Source: Peronospora farinosa (lineage: Eukaryota > Oomycota > Peronosporomycetes > Peronosporales > Peronosporaceae). From it: a DNA stretch of 62,638 nt. How positions within the stretch are numbered: position 1 is the stretch's first letter; the number at the start of each line of letters is the position of its first letter. The stretch is from NCBI GenBank assembly GCA_947646735.1, contig CANTFK010000200.1, positions 1-62,638 of the forward strand, given 5' to 3'. A program made the translations under genes and the position numbers. Shown piece by piece: positions 40,540 through 51,701 of this stretch. Under the pieces are notes generated by a model that was not told the origin of the DNA, made no database searches, and saw nothing but the letters and a program-made list of their open reading frames with translations.

Positions 40540-40779
40540 ATGTCTGCGTTGCGTTGTGTGCTAAGTTTTATCTTTCCAACGTACATGTATAACGTGCTCA
40601 TCTTCGTGCTTTCAAAAATTTACGTTTGATCATGACACATGAAATGCAAATTCTGAGCCTAGACGAACTCAAAAAATCTGTGTGAATATGGCGCTGCTAT
40701 CTGTACATGTAAGTGAGAGAAGACAAATAAACCCAGTCTTGACCTTAAACACTTTGTGCTGGCGAGCATAAGCGTGCCG

Positions 40780-41400
40780 GTTCATTAGACTGTAAATTCA
40801 ATGCGTGCCAAGACGCCCTTCTGAACGACCAGAAAAATGATGGCATTGTTCAAATCGATCATGGTAACATCGACAGAAACCCCGTTTGATACGCAATTGC
40901 TCCCATGCCTCGCTTTTGTTTCCACAAGTCCCATGTAAACCACTTGATGGCGTCAGAAACCTGGCATCTGCAGCTAATTCCAGCACCACGATCTGCAATA
41001 AAAGTAGAAGAATGTCGCTCCAATACCAGCAACACCGCAAAGCCAAAGCGATCCGCCTTGTTGTATAGCACGACAGCCGAATCAGTTTGCCACCACTCAA
41101 CCACCAACTGCCTTTCATATGAACCGTTAACACCATGATAGGCACTCAGAAAGGCAGCAGATAGAACGGATACAGCGTACCCCACTGGTCCAGCTCGCAA
41201 GCAGACCAGAGTGTCATTGCCCAACCCTCTGATATTGCTCTCATACCCTCAACGCAGGCACGAACTGTGAAGCTCGTCCCATACAGAGTACCAAAATGAT
41301 CGCCGCGTGCGCCAATCGCAGTGGTGAGGTTTTCTTAAACGACGCCCAAACAACAGCAGACGACATGGAAAGTGACAGCAAACAGGAAGATTATGCATAA
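40780..41400 (-). other. unresolved minus-strand coding-like region
   Basis: Three minus-strand frames each have coding-like parts: AIGARGDHFGTLYGTSFTVR and ACVEGMRAISEGWAMTLWSA (about 41210-41330); LSAYHGVNGSYERQLVVEWW, QTDSAVVLYNKADRFGFAVL (about 41010-41160); and GVSVDVTMIDLNNAIIFLVV, QKGVLARIEFTV then stop near 40795. They may be exons of one small gene, but splice sites could not be chained and no family was recognised. Alternatively a decayed gene. Confidence 0.3.
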
Positions 41401-41421
41401 CAGTCCACATCAATAAAGCAG

Positions 41422-42830
41422 TCATAACGATGGCGACGCTTGCATTGATGATGACCTTAATCGAGGAGGCGTGGGCGCGACAACAATGACTGCAATGTCA
41501 TTTCCTCCGCTTTGAACTTTTTTCTGTTGTTGCTGCTGCTTCTTCAGCTGAAGCATGCGTTCGCGAATGCTCGGCTTTGCGTGTCCAGGTTTTGCTCCCT
41601 TCCGCATCTCCGAAGCTGTCAAGATGTCAGATAGCGCTGTACCGCTCAGTTTTTCCTTAACCAGTGCTACAAACTCCTCATTCTGTAATAATAATTTGAC
41701 AGCAGCACGTTAGCTTCAATCCAAAAGCATAGTCATCAGAAGACATTTTTACCCCAATAACTCGGCGTGTGTGCTGACAGCTTCGACGGGTAGCCGTCTT
41801 GCATTCGACAACCTTGCAATTGAGAAGAACTGCCATTTCGTCAAAAAACGAGCTTCGTTTCTCGAGCACAAACGCGCGCAAGAGTTCGCGGTCCATCCGA
41901 ATGATACACTTTGTCACATACAACCCAGCCTATCCGCCAATAAGTCACGTCAGACAAGACTTCAGCAACCAAAAACAAAAGAAATCCTGTCAGCCATTAC
42001 GAACCACGCTAACAATCTGCGCGTTCTTCTCCGCCATGCTTGTTGTCAGCAACGTGTTCAGGAATTCCTCATCGCCACCTGCTTGTAGCGCCGTCTCCAG
42101 CACATCCCTCGCCAAGTCCTTCAAAAACTGCTTTTCCGAGCACGCACGATTCAAGAGCACAGGTAGAATGGCATCAAAGTGCGTAATTGTCTCTGTCTTG
42201 AGTCCAAGTATAAGTTCCTGCATACAAAGCAGCGCATTTCGAGCCATAGCCGAGCGCAAACTCAATGCTGCGGGCAGCACCAACTTGTATAAAACATTAT
42301 TCTCCCTACAAAACAATAGCAAAAAAACAAGAGTCAAAACTGCCATGAGCTCTTGTAAAGTGTACAAAGTTTCGTTCATCTTACAGCTGTCGTCTCGCCT
42401 GGTCCTGATGGTGTTTTATGAACCGTCGGAGCGAGTCCAAAGCCGCAAACTCATGTCCCCACGCCACGTCTCCATCGTCTCGTGTCTCTTGTTGTTTCTC
42501 CTTCAGTTGCAGGAGCAGTTTGTCCAGTATTTCAGCCTCTCTCATAACATCTGTGCTCTTTATCAACTCATCTCGTGTCTTGATTGTCACTAGAAATAAC
42601 TCCGTCTGAGGTGCACCGTCAAGTAGCTTGTGTTGCTCTTCAACTGTAATGTGCTCGCCAAGTGTAACCTCGGGTTCATCAGTTGATGCGGCTGAAGAGC
42701 GTCGACGTTTAACGGGCACGACATCAAGCAACGGCGTCGTATGCTGTTGAATGGTTTCGTCTTGTTTCTGTTGCTGCTGTTGATTCCGTTTACGTGAAGG
42801 TCCAGTAGACGTCGGGGACGGATGAGTCAT
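41422..42830 (-). CDS. TOG/CLASP-N-like HEAT protein (TOGARAM-type), four exons
   Basis: Exon 1 42830-42385, exon 2 42305 to about 42020, exon 3 about 41905-41753, exon 4 41682-41422. Exon 1 has a Gln-rich basic N-terminus then DVAWGHEFAALDSLRRFIKH; spliced to exon 2, LENNVLYKLVLPAALSLRSA, MARNALLCMQELILGLKTET, FDAILPVLLNRACSEKQFLK. Exon 3 has RMDRELLRAFVLEKRSSFFD and exon 4 NEEFVALVKEKLSGTALSDI then a Lys/Gln-rich tail. This is one TOG-type HEAT array, as in CLASP and TOGARAM proteins, which bind tubulin; a flagellar or spindle role is inferred. At about 370 residues it is far shorter than animal TOGARAM. Borders of exons 2-3 are approximate. Confidence 0.75.
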
Positions 42831-43025
42831 GACGCAGCGCCGCAAAGCTGCACACAGGAAATACACACACGTAGCCAGGATTCGCTTAGTTACGAAGTGA
42901 CGACAAAGTGATTATGAAGTGAATGCTGACTAGAAAGAAAGCTGAGAAAGTCGATAAAACTGTGAAATATACTATAATTGTAGATATTATATCTTACAGG
43001 ATATGTAGGTTTATCTCCGTAAAAC

Positions 43026-43631
43026 ATGATAACGTGCTCAATGACGTTCGAGTCGCACTTGTTTGCAGCAGCATTAGGCGCAATGGTGCCTTCTCTTCTT
43101 CTTTTATTACTATTAGAAAAACAATGGGATCGAGAATTACCACCTGAATGTAGTGGTGCATTAGATCGTGTCTTTTGGTTGTTACCTGATGCTATTTCTC
43201 CGCATTTAGAGTGTCTTGGCGTTTCAGGACGAGCTCTCTACAAGGATTTCTATGCGTTTGACTTGTTGCTTTTCCCTTTGATTTATTCTACGGCATTAAT
43301 GGGAATTCTACGTCGTCTCTGGCCTGAACGTTGCTTGGTGTGGACGTTGCCCGGGATTGCAGCAGTCTGTGACGTTGCTGAAAATGTGTCTATCCTGCAG
43401 CTATTGAAACTTTTCCCGGACCGGTGGAAGACGTTGGAGATCGTCGTGAGTGTTCTTACGCGAACCAAGTGGGTCGTTGTACTATCTGCCATTGTGTTTG
43501 TGCTGGTTGGGGCTCTAAGGATGCTGGCGTACAAGGCTTTGAAGTTGCTGACGTACAGGACTGTCAACAAGCTGAAAGCAAAGGAAGATCGGCATCCAAG
43601 ACAAGAAAAAAGTAGTAGTCGTGTTCATTAA
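43026..43631 (+). CDS. multi-pass membrane protein, unknown function (201 aa)
   Basis: Single exon. At least four hydrophobic segments: FAAALGAMVPSLLLLLLLE, FDLLLFPLIYSTALMGIL, a weaker TLPGIAAVCDVAENVSILQL, and WVVVLSAIVFVLVGALRML, followed by a basic tail (KLKAKEDRHPRQEKSSSR). The motif PGIAAVCDVAENVSIL (with buried Asp/Glu) looks conserved but the family was not recognised. Starts 195 bp from the divergent TOG-domain gene. The first ATG of the open frame is used; a second, MTFESH, lies five codons in. Confidence 0.7.
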   Translation: MITCSMTFESHLFAAALGAMVPSLLLLLLLEKQWDRELPPECSGALDRVFWLLPDAISPHLECLGVSGRALYKDFYAFDLLLFPLIYSTALMGILRRLWPERCLVWTLPGIAAVCDVAENVSILQLLKLFPDRWKTLEIVVSVLTRTKWVVVLSAIVFVLVGALRMLAYKALKLLTYRTVNKLKAKEDRHPRQEKSSSRVH

Positions 43632-44408
43632 TTAATGCAGCTATTTATAGCACAAGACGAAATACTCCAAAGCTTACATACTAGCATGAAGAAGCTTGTA
43701 CTGAGCCCATTTTGGAGGAAACGACATCAATGGTGCAGTGGCCGCTCGCCTGCTCAAAATTGCAGTACAAATTGTGTCCGACTTGCTACATAAAGGACCC
43801 GGCGGTATTGCCTTACTTCAGTCTGAATGTTGTACTCAAATTTACTGCATGATATGCTTTCGAACAATGCTCGATAATGTCATGGATGCTGCGCATAAGT
43901 GAGCAATGAAAACTACAAAGCTGAAAACAATCTAGCGGTATCGCGAATACTGCTTAAAATACGCAATCGATGAAACAACACGCTGTACCCTAGACAATGG
44001 CCACGACATATAAGACCATGTCGTGCTTATCGGACTGGGGATACCTGTCCCGATCATTGGTGTATCACCTGAGGCCTGTAGTCTCTGCATCATGATTTCT
44101 GCAAGAGAAACTTGAAACTTGCAACAACTTCGACCGAACACTCAATATTGTTGTATCTCTCATGGCTGACAAGACAACGTCACAAGCTGTCAGCTTTACT
44201 GGACCAATTTCCGCTCGAGCGCCCAACGTGATAACAGGTCAATCGCATTAAGTCTCACACGGGTTTTACGAAAGATGAATCAACATTAGTTCCGCTTTGT
44301 CCGGTCATCGTCGTCGCTTGTTGGCACCGCATTCATAATAGTCGGAAGATCACGTGGATTGGTTTGTCAACTTTTGGGGGTTGTTAGGCTGTGGCCCGTT
44401 GACATGAA

Positions 44409-44475
44409 TTAGACGGGTTTTTCGTAGTATCGTGTCAGCTCACCGGCACTTTTTCGCTACGCTACGGCTCGAACT
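44409..44475 (+). repeat. dispersed short repeat, copy 2
   Basis: GACGGGTTTTTCGTAGTATC, GTGTCAGCTCACCGGCACTT, TTTCGCTACGCTACGGCTCG; aligns with the minus strand of 24318-24385. Confidence 0.7.
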
Positions 44476-44687
44476 TGCCTCTGCTGGTTTCCAATAACCC
44501 ATGAACGCTGTCCACGTTCGCTTGCTGGAACGTCAAACGTTTTTTTCGCACTTAATCGTGCACTTGATCAACAATATTTTGCACTTGTCTGGTACTTACA
44601 GTCATAGAGTTACAAATACCGATTTGTTGGGGGGTATAATTAAAGCTACCCCCAAAACTTAATACATAGTGCCTAATTAGTGTACAC

Positions 44688-44709
44688 ATCAATAGAGTGC
44701 TCTATTGAT
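44688..44709. promoter_or_regulatory. 22-bp palindrome upstream of SEH1
   Basis: ATCAATAGAG, TG, CTCTATTGAT, a perfect 10-bp inverted repeat ending 43 bp before the proposed start codon. Could be a protein-binding site or a small-element tip. Confidence 0.5.
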
Positions 44710-44752
44710 CCGCACAATACAGCACTGCTCTCTCTATCTTCGACCTTGGAAG

Positions 44753-45983
44753 ATGAACGCGATGGTGTTTTATTGTTCTTCTCTTCCTATTTTGTATGAC
44801 TTTCTCTACTCACCCCCTTCCTTTGACTGGTTATGTAATATATGTAGAAAATCTTCCGACGATTTCCATCGCAGCATTCGGACTTTATTCATGATATGAG
44901 CTTTGATTTTTACGGAAAACGATTGGCTACATGCAGTTCTGACCGTAAGATAAAAATCTGGGAAGAATTTGGACAAGAATGGCGTCTTGAGTACGAATGG
45001 AACGCACATCAAGCCAGTGTATGGAAAGTCGAGTGGGCACATCCAGAATTTGGCCAGATTTTAGCCTCGTGTTCCTTTGATCGCACGGTTTCCATCTGGG
45101 AAGACCAGGGAATGTATTTGAATGGTGGGAATGTCTCGTCTACCTTAAGTGGGGACGTAGTAAACGCTAATGGAGGACCGACAGCTAGTGGTAATGCCGG
45201 AACAAAGGAAGGATGGCGTAATCAAGCACAGCTCGTGGATGCTAGAGACTCGGTGCACGATGTTAAGTTTGCCCCTCGACACTTGGGCTTGCGTCTTGTA
45301 CGTCCATCACAACGGAGAAATGATTTGGATATGAATTCGTTGATTGACGACATCTTTTTCGTGTCTATTTGGTGTTGTTATTGTTGTGACAGGCGACGGC
45401 GTCCGAAGACGGTTTTGTGCGTATGTACGAAGCCATTGACGTGATGAACCTGTCGCACTGGCCGCTGCAGGAAGAGTTCTTAGCAGATAAGGATGGTGCG
45501 ACGTGTGTCTCGTGGAATAAGTCACGGTTTGACGTGCCGATGATTGTGGCGGGTGGCAACAGCGAGGTGGCTAAGGTTTGGGGGTACAACAATTCGTACC
45601 GTAGGTGGCAAGTTGTTGTGGAGCTCGTGGGTCACACGGATACAATCCATGATGTGTGTTGGGCGCCAAACATGGGTCGCTCGTCGCATCTCTTGGCAAC
45701 GGCTAGTAAGGATCGTACGGTGCGTATTTGGCGACTTACGATTCAGGAGGACAACCACCTACAAGCTGATGTTGAGGAGGTAGCGCGTAAACATCACCAT
45801 GACTCGGAAGTCTGGCGTGTTGAATGGAACATTACTGGCACAATGCTAGCGTCCTCGGGTGATGACGGTACTATTCGGATGTGGAAAAGCGACTTCGAGG
45901 GCAATTGGGCTTGTGTTAACACTATTTGCGGAGACTTAGGCCCTGCCGTGGCGCCGCCACCAATGGATTTGCGATCCAGTTAG
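44753..45983 (+). CDS. SEH1: nucleoporin SEH1 (WD40), three exons, 350 aa
   Basis: Exons 44753-44764, 44848-45297 and 45393-45983, in phase, introns 83 and 95 bp. The join gives MNAM-KIFRRFPSQHSDFIHDMSF, then DFYGKRLATCSSDRKIKIWE, WNAHQASVWKVEWAHPEFGQ, ILASCSFDRTVSIWED, spliced VHDVKFAPRHLGLRL-ATASEDG, FVRMYEAIDVMNLSHW, LLATASKDRTVRIW and EVWRVEWNITGTMLASSGDD. SEH1 is a blade protein of the Y complex of the nuclear pore and of the SEA/GATOR2 complex. Length (about 350) matches the family. The 12-bp first exon is inferred from phase and homology of the second. Confidence 0.92.
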
Positions 45984-46687
45984 TGCAGCTCACATCATGG
46001 AGTAAAGATCAGTGTGCTGAATGAATAATGGAGTAAGTTTATGTTGTTTTGATAAGACCAGAGGCTTGCGATTTCCATCATCTGCATGGCTTGGGTGCAA
46101 CTTTGCCGCTGCTATAGTATTGCCGGGGGGGCCTCAAAAAGTGTGAGCGCGCTGCAATAGTCGGCGATACTTTTTTTTACTGGACTATACCCGCACACTC
46201 TGTGTGGCTTTCTTGCATCGGGGATCGGCCACGCAAGCTGATCTTTCTTAAAGAGCCTTCTTTGTAACTTTGGGTCACGTTATTCTACGAACCTGGCGTT
46301 GAATACGCCATTCGAAGCACGCTTTTTACCATGTAAAAGGTTTCCACATTATCTACATTCTTCTGACAGAGTATCGCATTTGCGCTGCATCGTCACTGCG
46401 GATAGTTGGTGCACTAAATAACCCCGTAGTTGCAGTGACCTTTCCTAGATCCACATTAGGATACTGTTTATCTGGTTCGCATTCACCTTGAATACATCAC
46501 AAGGCGAAATTATTAGGTTGTGATACTTCAAAACGTGGTTTCTCAACGAAGTATCTAGGCTTACCCAGATTATTCGAGTATAGTGTTTCTCAGTCCTTGG
46601 CCAAAACTACCAGTACGACAAACTGGTTTAGCTTCTTGTTAACGTTCATAAGCATAAGAAGTTATCTATTGGTTAAATCGTTACATA
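45984..46687. other. intergenic, nothing recognised
   Basis: About 700 bp with no supported gene; T-rich near 46620-46687 upstream of the next start. Confidence 0.5.
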
Positions 46688-47856
46688 ATGGCTGCACGAT
46701 TCTCACGTCCGTTATTGCGTCGCATTGGTGTCAAGTCCACTGCAGGGATATCAAGTAACTTTTTGGTATTTCGAACACTTGCAAATGCGACGAAGAGCAG
46801 CAATGATGTTTTAAAGGTGGATTTTAAGCGTTGGTTGAAGAAAGAGGTTGTGTTGTTGGCATTTATGGTGACAGCTGGAGCTACCGGTGTCCATTTCTAT
46901 CAGGTACAGTAGCAATACATACAGAAACACTGATAATACTTAACAGCGCGTAAAACTAACTGTCTAAACTAAAATTATTGATCCAATATGGAATTTTAGC
47001 ACCGTGAAAATGCACCGGTAAAGCAGGTTGAACACTTGGTGAAGCAAGCAGAACAAAGTGTGGAAGAGGTGACAAGTAGTTGCTGTCCGCGGCTAATTGG
47101 TGCCTAAGGTTTTAATGGTTTTTACTGACGTCAAACTGCAGGGAGATCGAGAACAGGCACTTAAGCATTGTCTGCACGCGTATGACGTCGTCAAGAGCAT
47201 TAATCCGCATGGTGCGTAGTGAATTCGATGGTAACTACCATTGTGATATACTCAGTCTTTGCTCTTTCTGCAGATCGCCATTTGTTCGAGTTGGCGTTTG
47301 CTATTGCTGCACATTACGAGACTTTGGGAAGAGGAACGCGTGCAACACAGTATTACCTTGACGCGTTGGAGCACAATTTGCGCGAGACAAAAGCCGCCAA
47401 GAGGGAGCGAAACTGCGTGGTCACACTCGACCGTATCGCACAATCCTACGAGAACAGGTGGCTGCACAAGCTCGATTATATTTGTGTGGCGAGAAGCTAA
47501 CGGTTGTGTCGTGTATTGGTCTTAGGGGGCACACGATGACTGCGGAGAGGTATTACAAGCAGTCTATCAGCGCCTACGACCAAAATCGAGGACGGCGAGA
47601 GCTTTCGAAGGCGCCAAGAAGCGAGGTTGCGGACCTCGCAGCACTTGACCGAGAAATTGCCGCCGTGCTGTATAACTACTCGCAACTGCTAATGACCAAC
47701 AAGCGCTGGAACGAAGCTAGCGATACGTTGCAGCGCGCCATGACGCTTGCACGGAAGTCCTCGCTCTCCAAGGAGTACGTGGACCTCATTGAAGGTGCCA
47801 TTGCAAGTGTCAAGTCAAACAGGGCAACAGAAAAAATCGATGTGGACCAGAAGTGA
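46688..47856 (+). CDS. mitochondrial membrane TPR protein, MGR3/TTC19-like, five exons (289 aa)
   Basis: Exons 46688-46903, 47000-47068, 47142-47211, 47274-47457, 47526-47856; introns 62-96 bp GT-AG, total 870 bases. N-terminus MAARFSRPLLRRIGVKSTAG is a mitochondrial presequence; KEVVLLAFMVTAGATGVHFY is a membrane anchor. TPR helices follow: VEHLVKQAEQSVEE-GDREQALKHC, LHAYDVVKSINPH-DRHLFELA, ATQYYLDALEHNLR, TLDRIAQSYEN-RGHTMTAER, YYKQSISAYDQ, and ALDREIAAVLYNYSQLL. This layout matches the MGR3-type adaptors of the i-AAA protease and TTC19, both inner-membrane TPR proteins; which one cannot be decided. Intron 4 carries a CTAAC branch-like sequence. Confidence 0.82.
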
Positions 47857-48717
47857 TGCAGAAGTCACTTAGAGTCGGATAAGGAGTGACGAAGTTGTGA
47901 AACGGGGTGTACAATGTGCATCAGCAGACCGTATGCAAGCCTACGGGTTGTGTTAACTATGGTGTTTAAGGATAATTGCATACCCCGGCAGAGTATCCTA
48001 TTAATTTGTTGGTCTTAACTAGCGCGGAGTAAGTGAAGTCTGACGTTGAACGACAAACTATACGCGATGGAACATATATGACGTTTCGCTGGAAAGGTCT
48101 ATAGAACCTGCGGAAAAACGCACTGTACAAGCGAGCTTAGAAGGAGTTGTCGCCAACAAACTAGTGAGGATAAAATGCTTCCTATCGACATGACATGTCC
48201 AACTGAGTTGGCTATGTCTGAGCAGACTGGCGGGCAACTTTTCAAATGTGCTTGATCGGTCACCCCAAAGAAGTTGTAAGGACACTCGATGTCAGGCTGG
48301 TTATCATAAAACGGTGTCGACTCGCGATGTTGTGCCGTTCTTTCGACATCGTGGAGCCGATTTGGAACAAGCCATTTTTAACTCGGTCGTCGCCAAAGGG
48401 ATTGAGTTGGACATTCCACCGTGCTGGCGAGTTGGTTCAGACCTACCTCAAGTGCAGGGGCTTTTTTTGCCAAGATGAAAAAGGAGACCATGCTACTTTA
48501 CCTTTTCCTGCATTCAATTCGCTTTTAAAATGTCGGAGTCGTACGAGCTCGTTAGGAAGAGCGGCATCATTCACTCGATCACGAGCCTTTCATCGTCCAG
48601 CTCGGACATTACATGATGTTCTTTTGTGGCTTTAGTAGTTCAATAGATATCTGAGAGTAGCAAGCTACGAGTCGTAGTCATCATACTTGTCCACAAAAGC
48701 AAAAACAAACTCTTCCA
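47857..48717. other. intergenic, 0.86 kb, nothing supported
   Basis: Open stretches at 48246-48635 on the plus strand and 48058-48285 on the minus lack motifs and splice logic. Treated as noncoding. Confidence 0.45.
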
Positions 48718-50124
48718 ATGTTATATTTGATCCGTTCTGCATACGTTTGTACCTGTTCATGGAAGAAATTCTCTACGATTGGTCAGGATAAGCTCACTTG
48801 GATTTATACGAGCAGTGAAGACACGATGGGAATCAAGAGGAAGAACGACTTCCTGGCCACAAACGTCATGCCGGCTAAAGCGACTTTGGAAATACGTCAA
48901 CTGATTGCGGCAGCTATAGAGACGCTGCAAATGCCAATGGATGCGTTCGGATCGACTGGAAACTCGGAGATTGCCAATTCCAATCGAATTCGCAGTCTCG
49001 GACTGGACAAACTCAAGCGAGTGCCGAAACTGCAGCCCCCAGGAAGCATTCACAGCTCGAACTTGGCTCTTCGATTGTTTTATAGCTGCAGGAAGGCAAA
49101 GGTCGCTACGAAATGCGCGTCGAAAGATTCCGAGAATTCGATTATTGACAGTCCACTAAAGTTGGCGGCACTGTGTGTCGATGCCCTTAACTTGGAGTTA
49201 GGTCGACGGCCATACCACCACATAGTCCGCGTGTGGCTACCTGAGAAGGAAGATGTTGCATTGGGCGCTTTACCTGATCGCGTTTTGGTGCAAATTCGTG
49301 AATTTGCTACGTGCAGAAGTAATGATGCAATCTACCCCACTCTAACTGCTGAACTGCCGCTGACGATTTTGTTTCGAGACGATGCTATTATTGTAGTAGA
49401 TAAGCCCGCCAATGTTTTAAGCATAGACGGCACCGATCCAGATGCTTCAATGTCTGTCCATCGCTGTATTGCGAACGTGTATCCGGAAGCGCGGATGGTG
49501 CATCGCCTCGACCAGGAGACGTCGGGTCTGCTTGTCGTCGCGCTGACCAAGTCTGCAGCTCAGAGTTTGAACGCGCAATTTCGGGACCGATTGGTCGAGA
49601 AGACGTATGTGGCACGTGTGCATGGGTGGATAGAGGAGGAATCTGAGTCGCCGAGGTCCGTGAGAGTTCCTATGGAAAAACACCCGATCCAACCGCTTGT
49701 CCAACGCGTAGTTTTGGATCGCGAAGTTGATCCATCTAGCTCGCTCTGGTCCCTCACCGAATACTGTGTGCGATCGCGGGCAATGGATGATGGTACTCAA
49801 ACTGGAGAAGATCGAAAATCTACAATAATAAACCTTAAACCGGTGACAGGCAAGACCCACCAGCTTCGACTGCACATGCAGCATATCGGGCATCCTATCC
49901 TAGGTGACTCATTGTACTCTTCAGAGCTGGTTTATCACCGTGCCTCGCGTCTATGTTTACATGCTGCGAAGCTCTCATTTGCACACCCAGTCACGACTAA
50001 GCGCTTGAGTTTTGAAAGTTCATGCCCCGCAGACTTTTTCACCACCCAGGAAAACAAAAGTGCTAAGAGTCAACGAACATCGGTACCTGAAAACAATACA
50101 AGGTTGCAACAAGCACGCTTCTGA
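48718..50124 (+). CDS. RluA-family pseudouridine synthase (about 468 aa)
   Basis: Single exon. Residues 220-425 are a PseudoU_synth_2 domain: ILFRDDAIIVVDKPANVLSI, then the catalytic MVHRLDQETSGLLVVALTKS (HRLDxxTSG with the catalytic Asp), LVEKTYVARVHG, INLKPVTGKTHQLRLHMQHI and GHPILGDSLYSS. It converts uridine to pseudouridine in rRNA, tRNA or mRNA. Residues 1-200 have no S4 domain and resemble nothing specific; the start may be an internal Met (MGIKRKNDFLATN at residue 37), which would remove a possible presequence (MLYLIRSAYVCTCSWKKFST). Substrate not determined. Confidence 0.9.
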   Translation: MLYLIRSAYVCTCSWKKFSTIGQDKLTWIYTSSEDTMGIKRKNDFLATNVMPAKATLEIRQLIAAAIETLQMPMDAFGSTGNSEIANSNRIRSLGLDKLKRVPKLQPPGSIHSSNLALRLFYSCRKAKVATKCASKDSENSIIDSPLKLAALCVDALNLELGRRPYHHIVRVWLPEKEDVALGALPDRVLVQIREFATCRSNDAIYPTLTAELPLTILFRDDAIIVVDKPANVLSIDGTDPDASMSVHRCIANVYPEARMVHRLDQETSGLLVVALTKSAAQSLNAQFRDRLVEKTYVARVHGWIEEESESPRSVRVPMEKHPIQPLVQRVVLDREVDPSSSLWSLTEYCVRSRAMDDGTQTGEDRKSTIINLKPVTGKTHQLRLHMQHIGHPILGDSLYSSELVYHRASRLCLHAAKLSFAHPVTTKRLSFESSCPADFFTTQENKSAKSQRTSVPENNTRLQQARF

Positions 50125-50197
50125 CGAATCCTCTAGCAAACTTCAACAGTGATTGAGTCTTAATGTCTTGAACGAACAATGTCAAGCAGGAACTCTG

Positions 50198-50335
50198 CTA
50201 CGACCCGTTTTCTTGATCGCTGTCCCAATCGCTATTGCTCATCTCTCCGTCGCTTAGCTCGTTTTGCACGTAATCATACTCTACGACGTCTCTGCCTTCG
50301 CTACACAAAATCTGCTGTCCTGAAGCATGATGTAG
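50198..50335 (-). CDS. possible terminal exon of an unknown minus-strand gene
   Basis: Minus-strand frame after an acceptor-like GATCGCAG reads LHHASGQQILCSEGRDVVEY, DYVQNELSDGEMSNSDWDSD, QENGS then stop. The acidic, Ser-rich C-terminus looks coding and explains why the overlapping plus-strand stretch (50179-50478) is Arg/Leu-rich. Upstream exons (perhaps with DVCNSRSDCVGKRFRAATDN near 50440) could not be chained. Confidence 0.3.
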   Translation of the reverse strand, partial: LHHASGQQILCSEGRDVVEYDYVQNELSDGEMSNSDWDSDQENGS

Positions 50336-50539
50336 CTGCGATCATCAAACAAATAGATGGCCGTAGTGGCTGTCCGTTGACATCTTCACGTAATAATGCC
50401 GCACGTTATCGGTTGCTGCGCGAAAGCGCTTGCCAACGCAATCGCTTCGTGAGTTGCACACGTCTTTTAGGGCATTAGCTTGGTGACCAGGACCTAGTAG
50501 CGGTGTTTTGAGCCCGAATCGTTGCAATCATAGAAACTT

Positions 50540-51134
50540 GAAGTACTGAGCTCATCAATCCATCCGTTTGTCAGTGTTGACCGTTTGAACAAAGCTTCAG
50601 ATCAACTATTGACACCTTGGCGTGTAAGTGTTCCTGCCTTTACAACCTATACAAAACTACAACTGATACGCCAAGCCGGTCCAAGCTGGAACTCTGCAAG
50701 TCATCTAATAAAACTGCACAGCTGGCTGCGCAGTGCCCAGCGTGAACTCTTCAAGCTGTTGCTGGTGGTATATCACGTGCATTAGTCATGAAAGTGTAAG
50801 GGTAATTGCAACTAGCTAAGCCTACACAAAAGCACTGTTGCAGTTCTCTACTTGACGTTAAAAGGAGCCTGTCGAGGTGGCTGTAGCAGACACAAACACA
50901 ATTTTTTACGAATGGAATTGATATCGTATCGATCATTAGAGCGAGTGAGCGAGCGATGAGTTCAAAAATGTAGGTTGTCACGTTAGTTGAGCAATTACAA
51001 AGGCTACAGAGTCACAACCTTCAATGTGTCGTTCGTCCATGAAGTAGTAAGCAAGCTTAGCACGCCATAGTCGACACGGAAAGCTTCCAAACACCAATGA
51101 TGAGATCTCTCGGTAGTAGAGGGGCTGTGTCCAT
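50540..51134. other. intergenic, nothing supported
   Basis: Short open stretches without motifs between the unassigned exon and TIM10. Confidence 0.45.
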
Positions 51135-51443
51135 CTATTGCTGCACGCTAGCGCCAGCCTGATCCATAATCTCCTTCTCCACTTGCGCCATCTTGACACC
51201 CAGTGAACTATAAGCCTGCATGTACTTGCCAGCGCAGCGATCGATGCAACTCATTTCGCCCACGTTCAGTTGGCCGTCGTTGTACTTGAACTTGCATTTC
51301 TGGAAACACACGCGTGACAGACGCTCAAACAGATCAGCGTAAGAGGCCATTTCCACCTTTGCCATCATTAGTTGAGACTGCTGTGAAGGCTGTGAGGACA
51401 CGTTCGGAGCGGCGCCACCGCCCATCATACCACCGAAATTCAT
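51135..51443 (-). CDS. TIM10: TIM10-like small Tim chaperone (102 aa)
   Basis: Small Tim of the mitochondrial intermembrane space: AKVEMASYADLFERLSRVCF, QKCKFKYNDGQLNVGEMSCI, DRCAGKYMQAYSSLGVKMAQ. Twin CX3C motifs CFQKC and CIDRC, 19 residues apart on the conserved spacing, and flanking helices identify the family; the DGQLNVGEMSCIDRC segment is closest to TIM10. It escorts carrier proteins to the TIM22 complex. The N-terminal 25 residues (Met/Gly- and Ser/Gln-rich) are an extension. Last intact gene before the right-hand retroelement block. Confidence 0.93.
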   Translation of the reverse strand: MNFGGMMGGGAAPNVSSQPSQQSQLMMAKVEMASYADLFERLSRVCFQKCKFKYNDGQLNVGEMSCIDRCAGKYMQAYSSLGVKMAQVEKEIMDQAGASVQQ

Positions 51444-51701
51444 GTTGCTAGTTTTGCGGGGTTTATTGGTGAATGATCCGTTTAAGTACGTCCTAATATG
51501 GGCTGTTGAAAAGTCATGATATTAAGTGAGCATGTAATGGGCATAATATGAGCGCTTTATCTCAGTCATTTTTATATTATAGATTCTTCTTTTACAATGT
51601 GTAAGGTCATTTATAATGGGGAAGGCCCATATTAAAAAAAATGTCGCTCTAAATATTGGGTTGGGACTTTAGCCATTCTTCAAAGTGAATATTGACGAGT
51701 G
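51444..51701. other. TIM10 upstream region
   Basis: AT-rich spacer; likely contains the TIM10 promoter. No specific element fixed. Confidence 0.45.

Larger units (their letters stand above)
43632..44752. other. intergenic, 1.1 kb, with dispersed repeat and palindrome
   Basis: No gene supported. Holds copy 2 of the dispersed repeat (44409-44475), GGGGG/CCCCC-tipped short inverted sequence near 44625-44660 and a 22-bp palindrome near 44688-44709. Confidence 0.55.

Noticed and set aside
50179..50478. 99-codon plus-strand reading frame rich in Arg and Leu
   Set aside because: The opposite strand reads as a plausible acidic terminal exon; the plus frame looks like its shadow.
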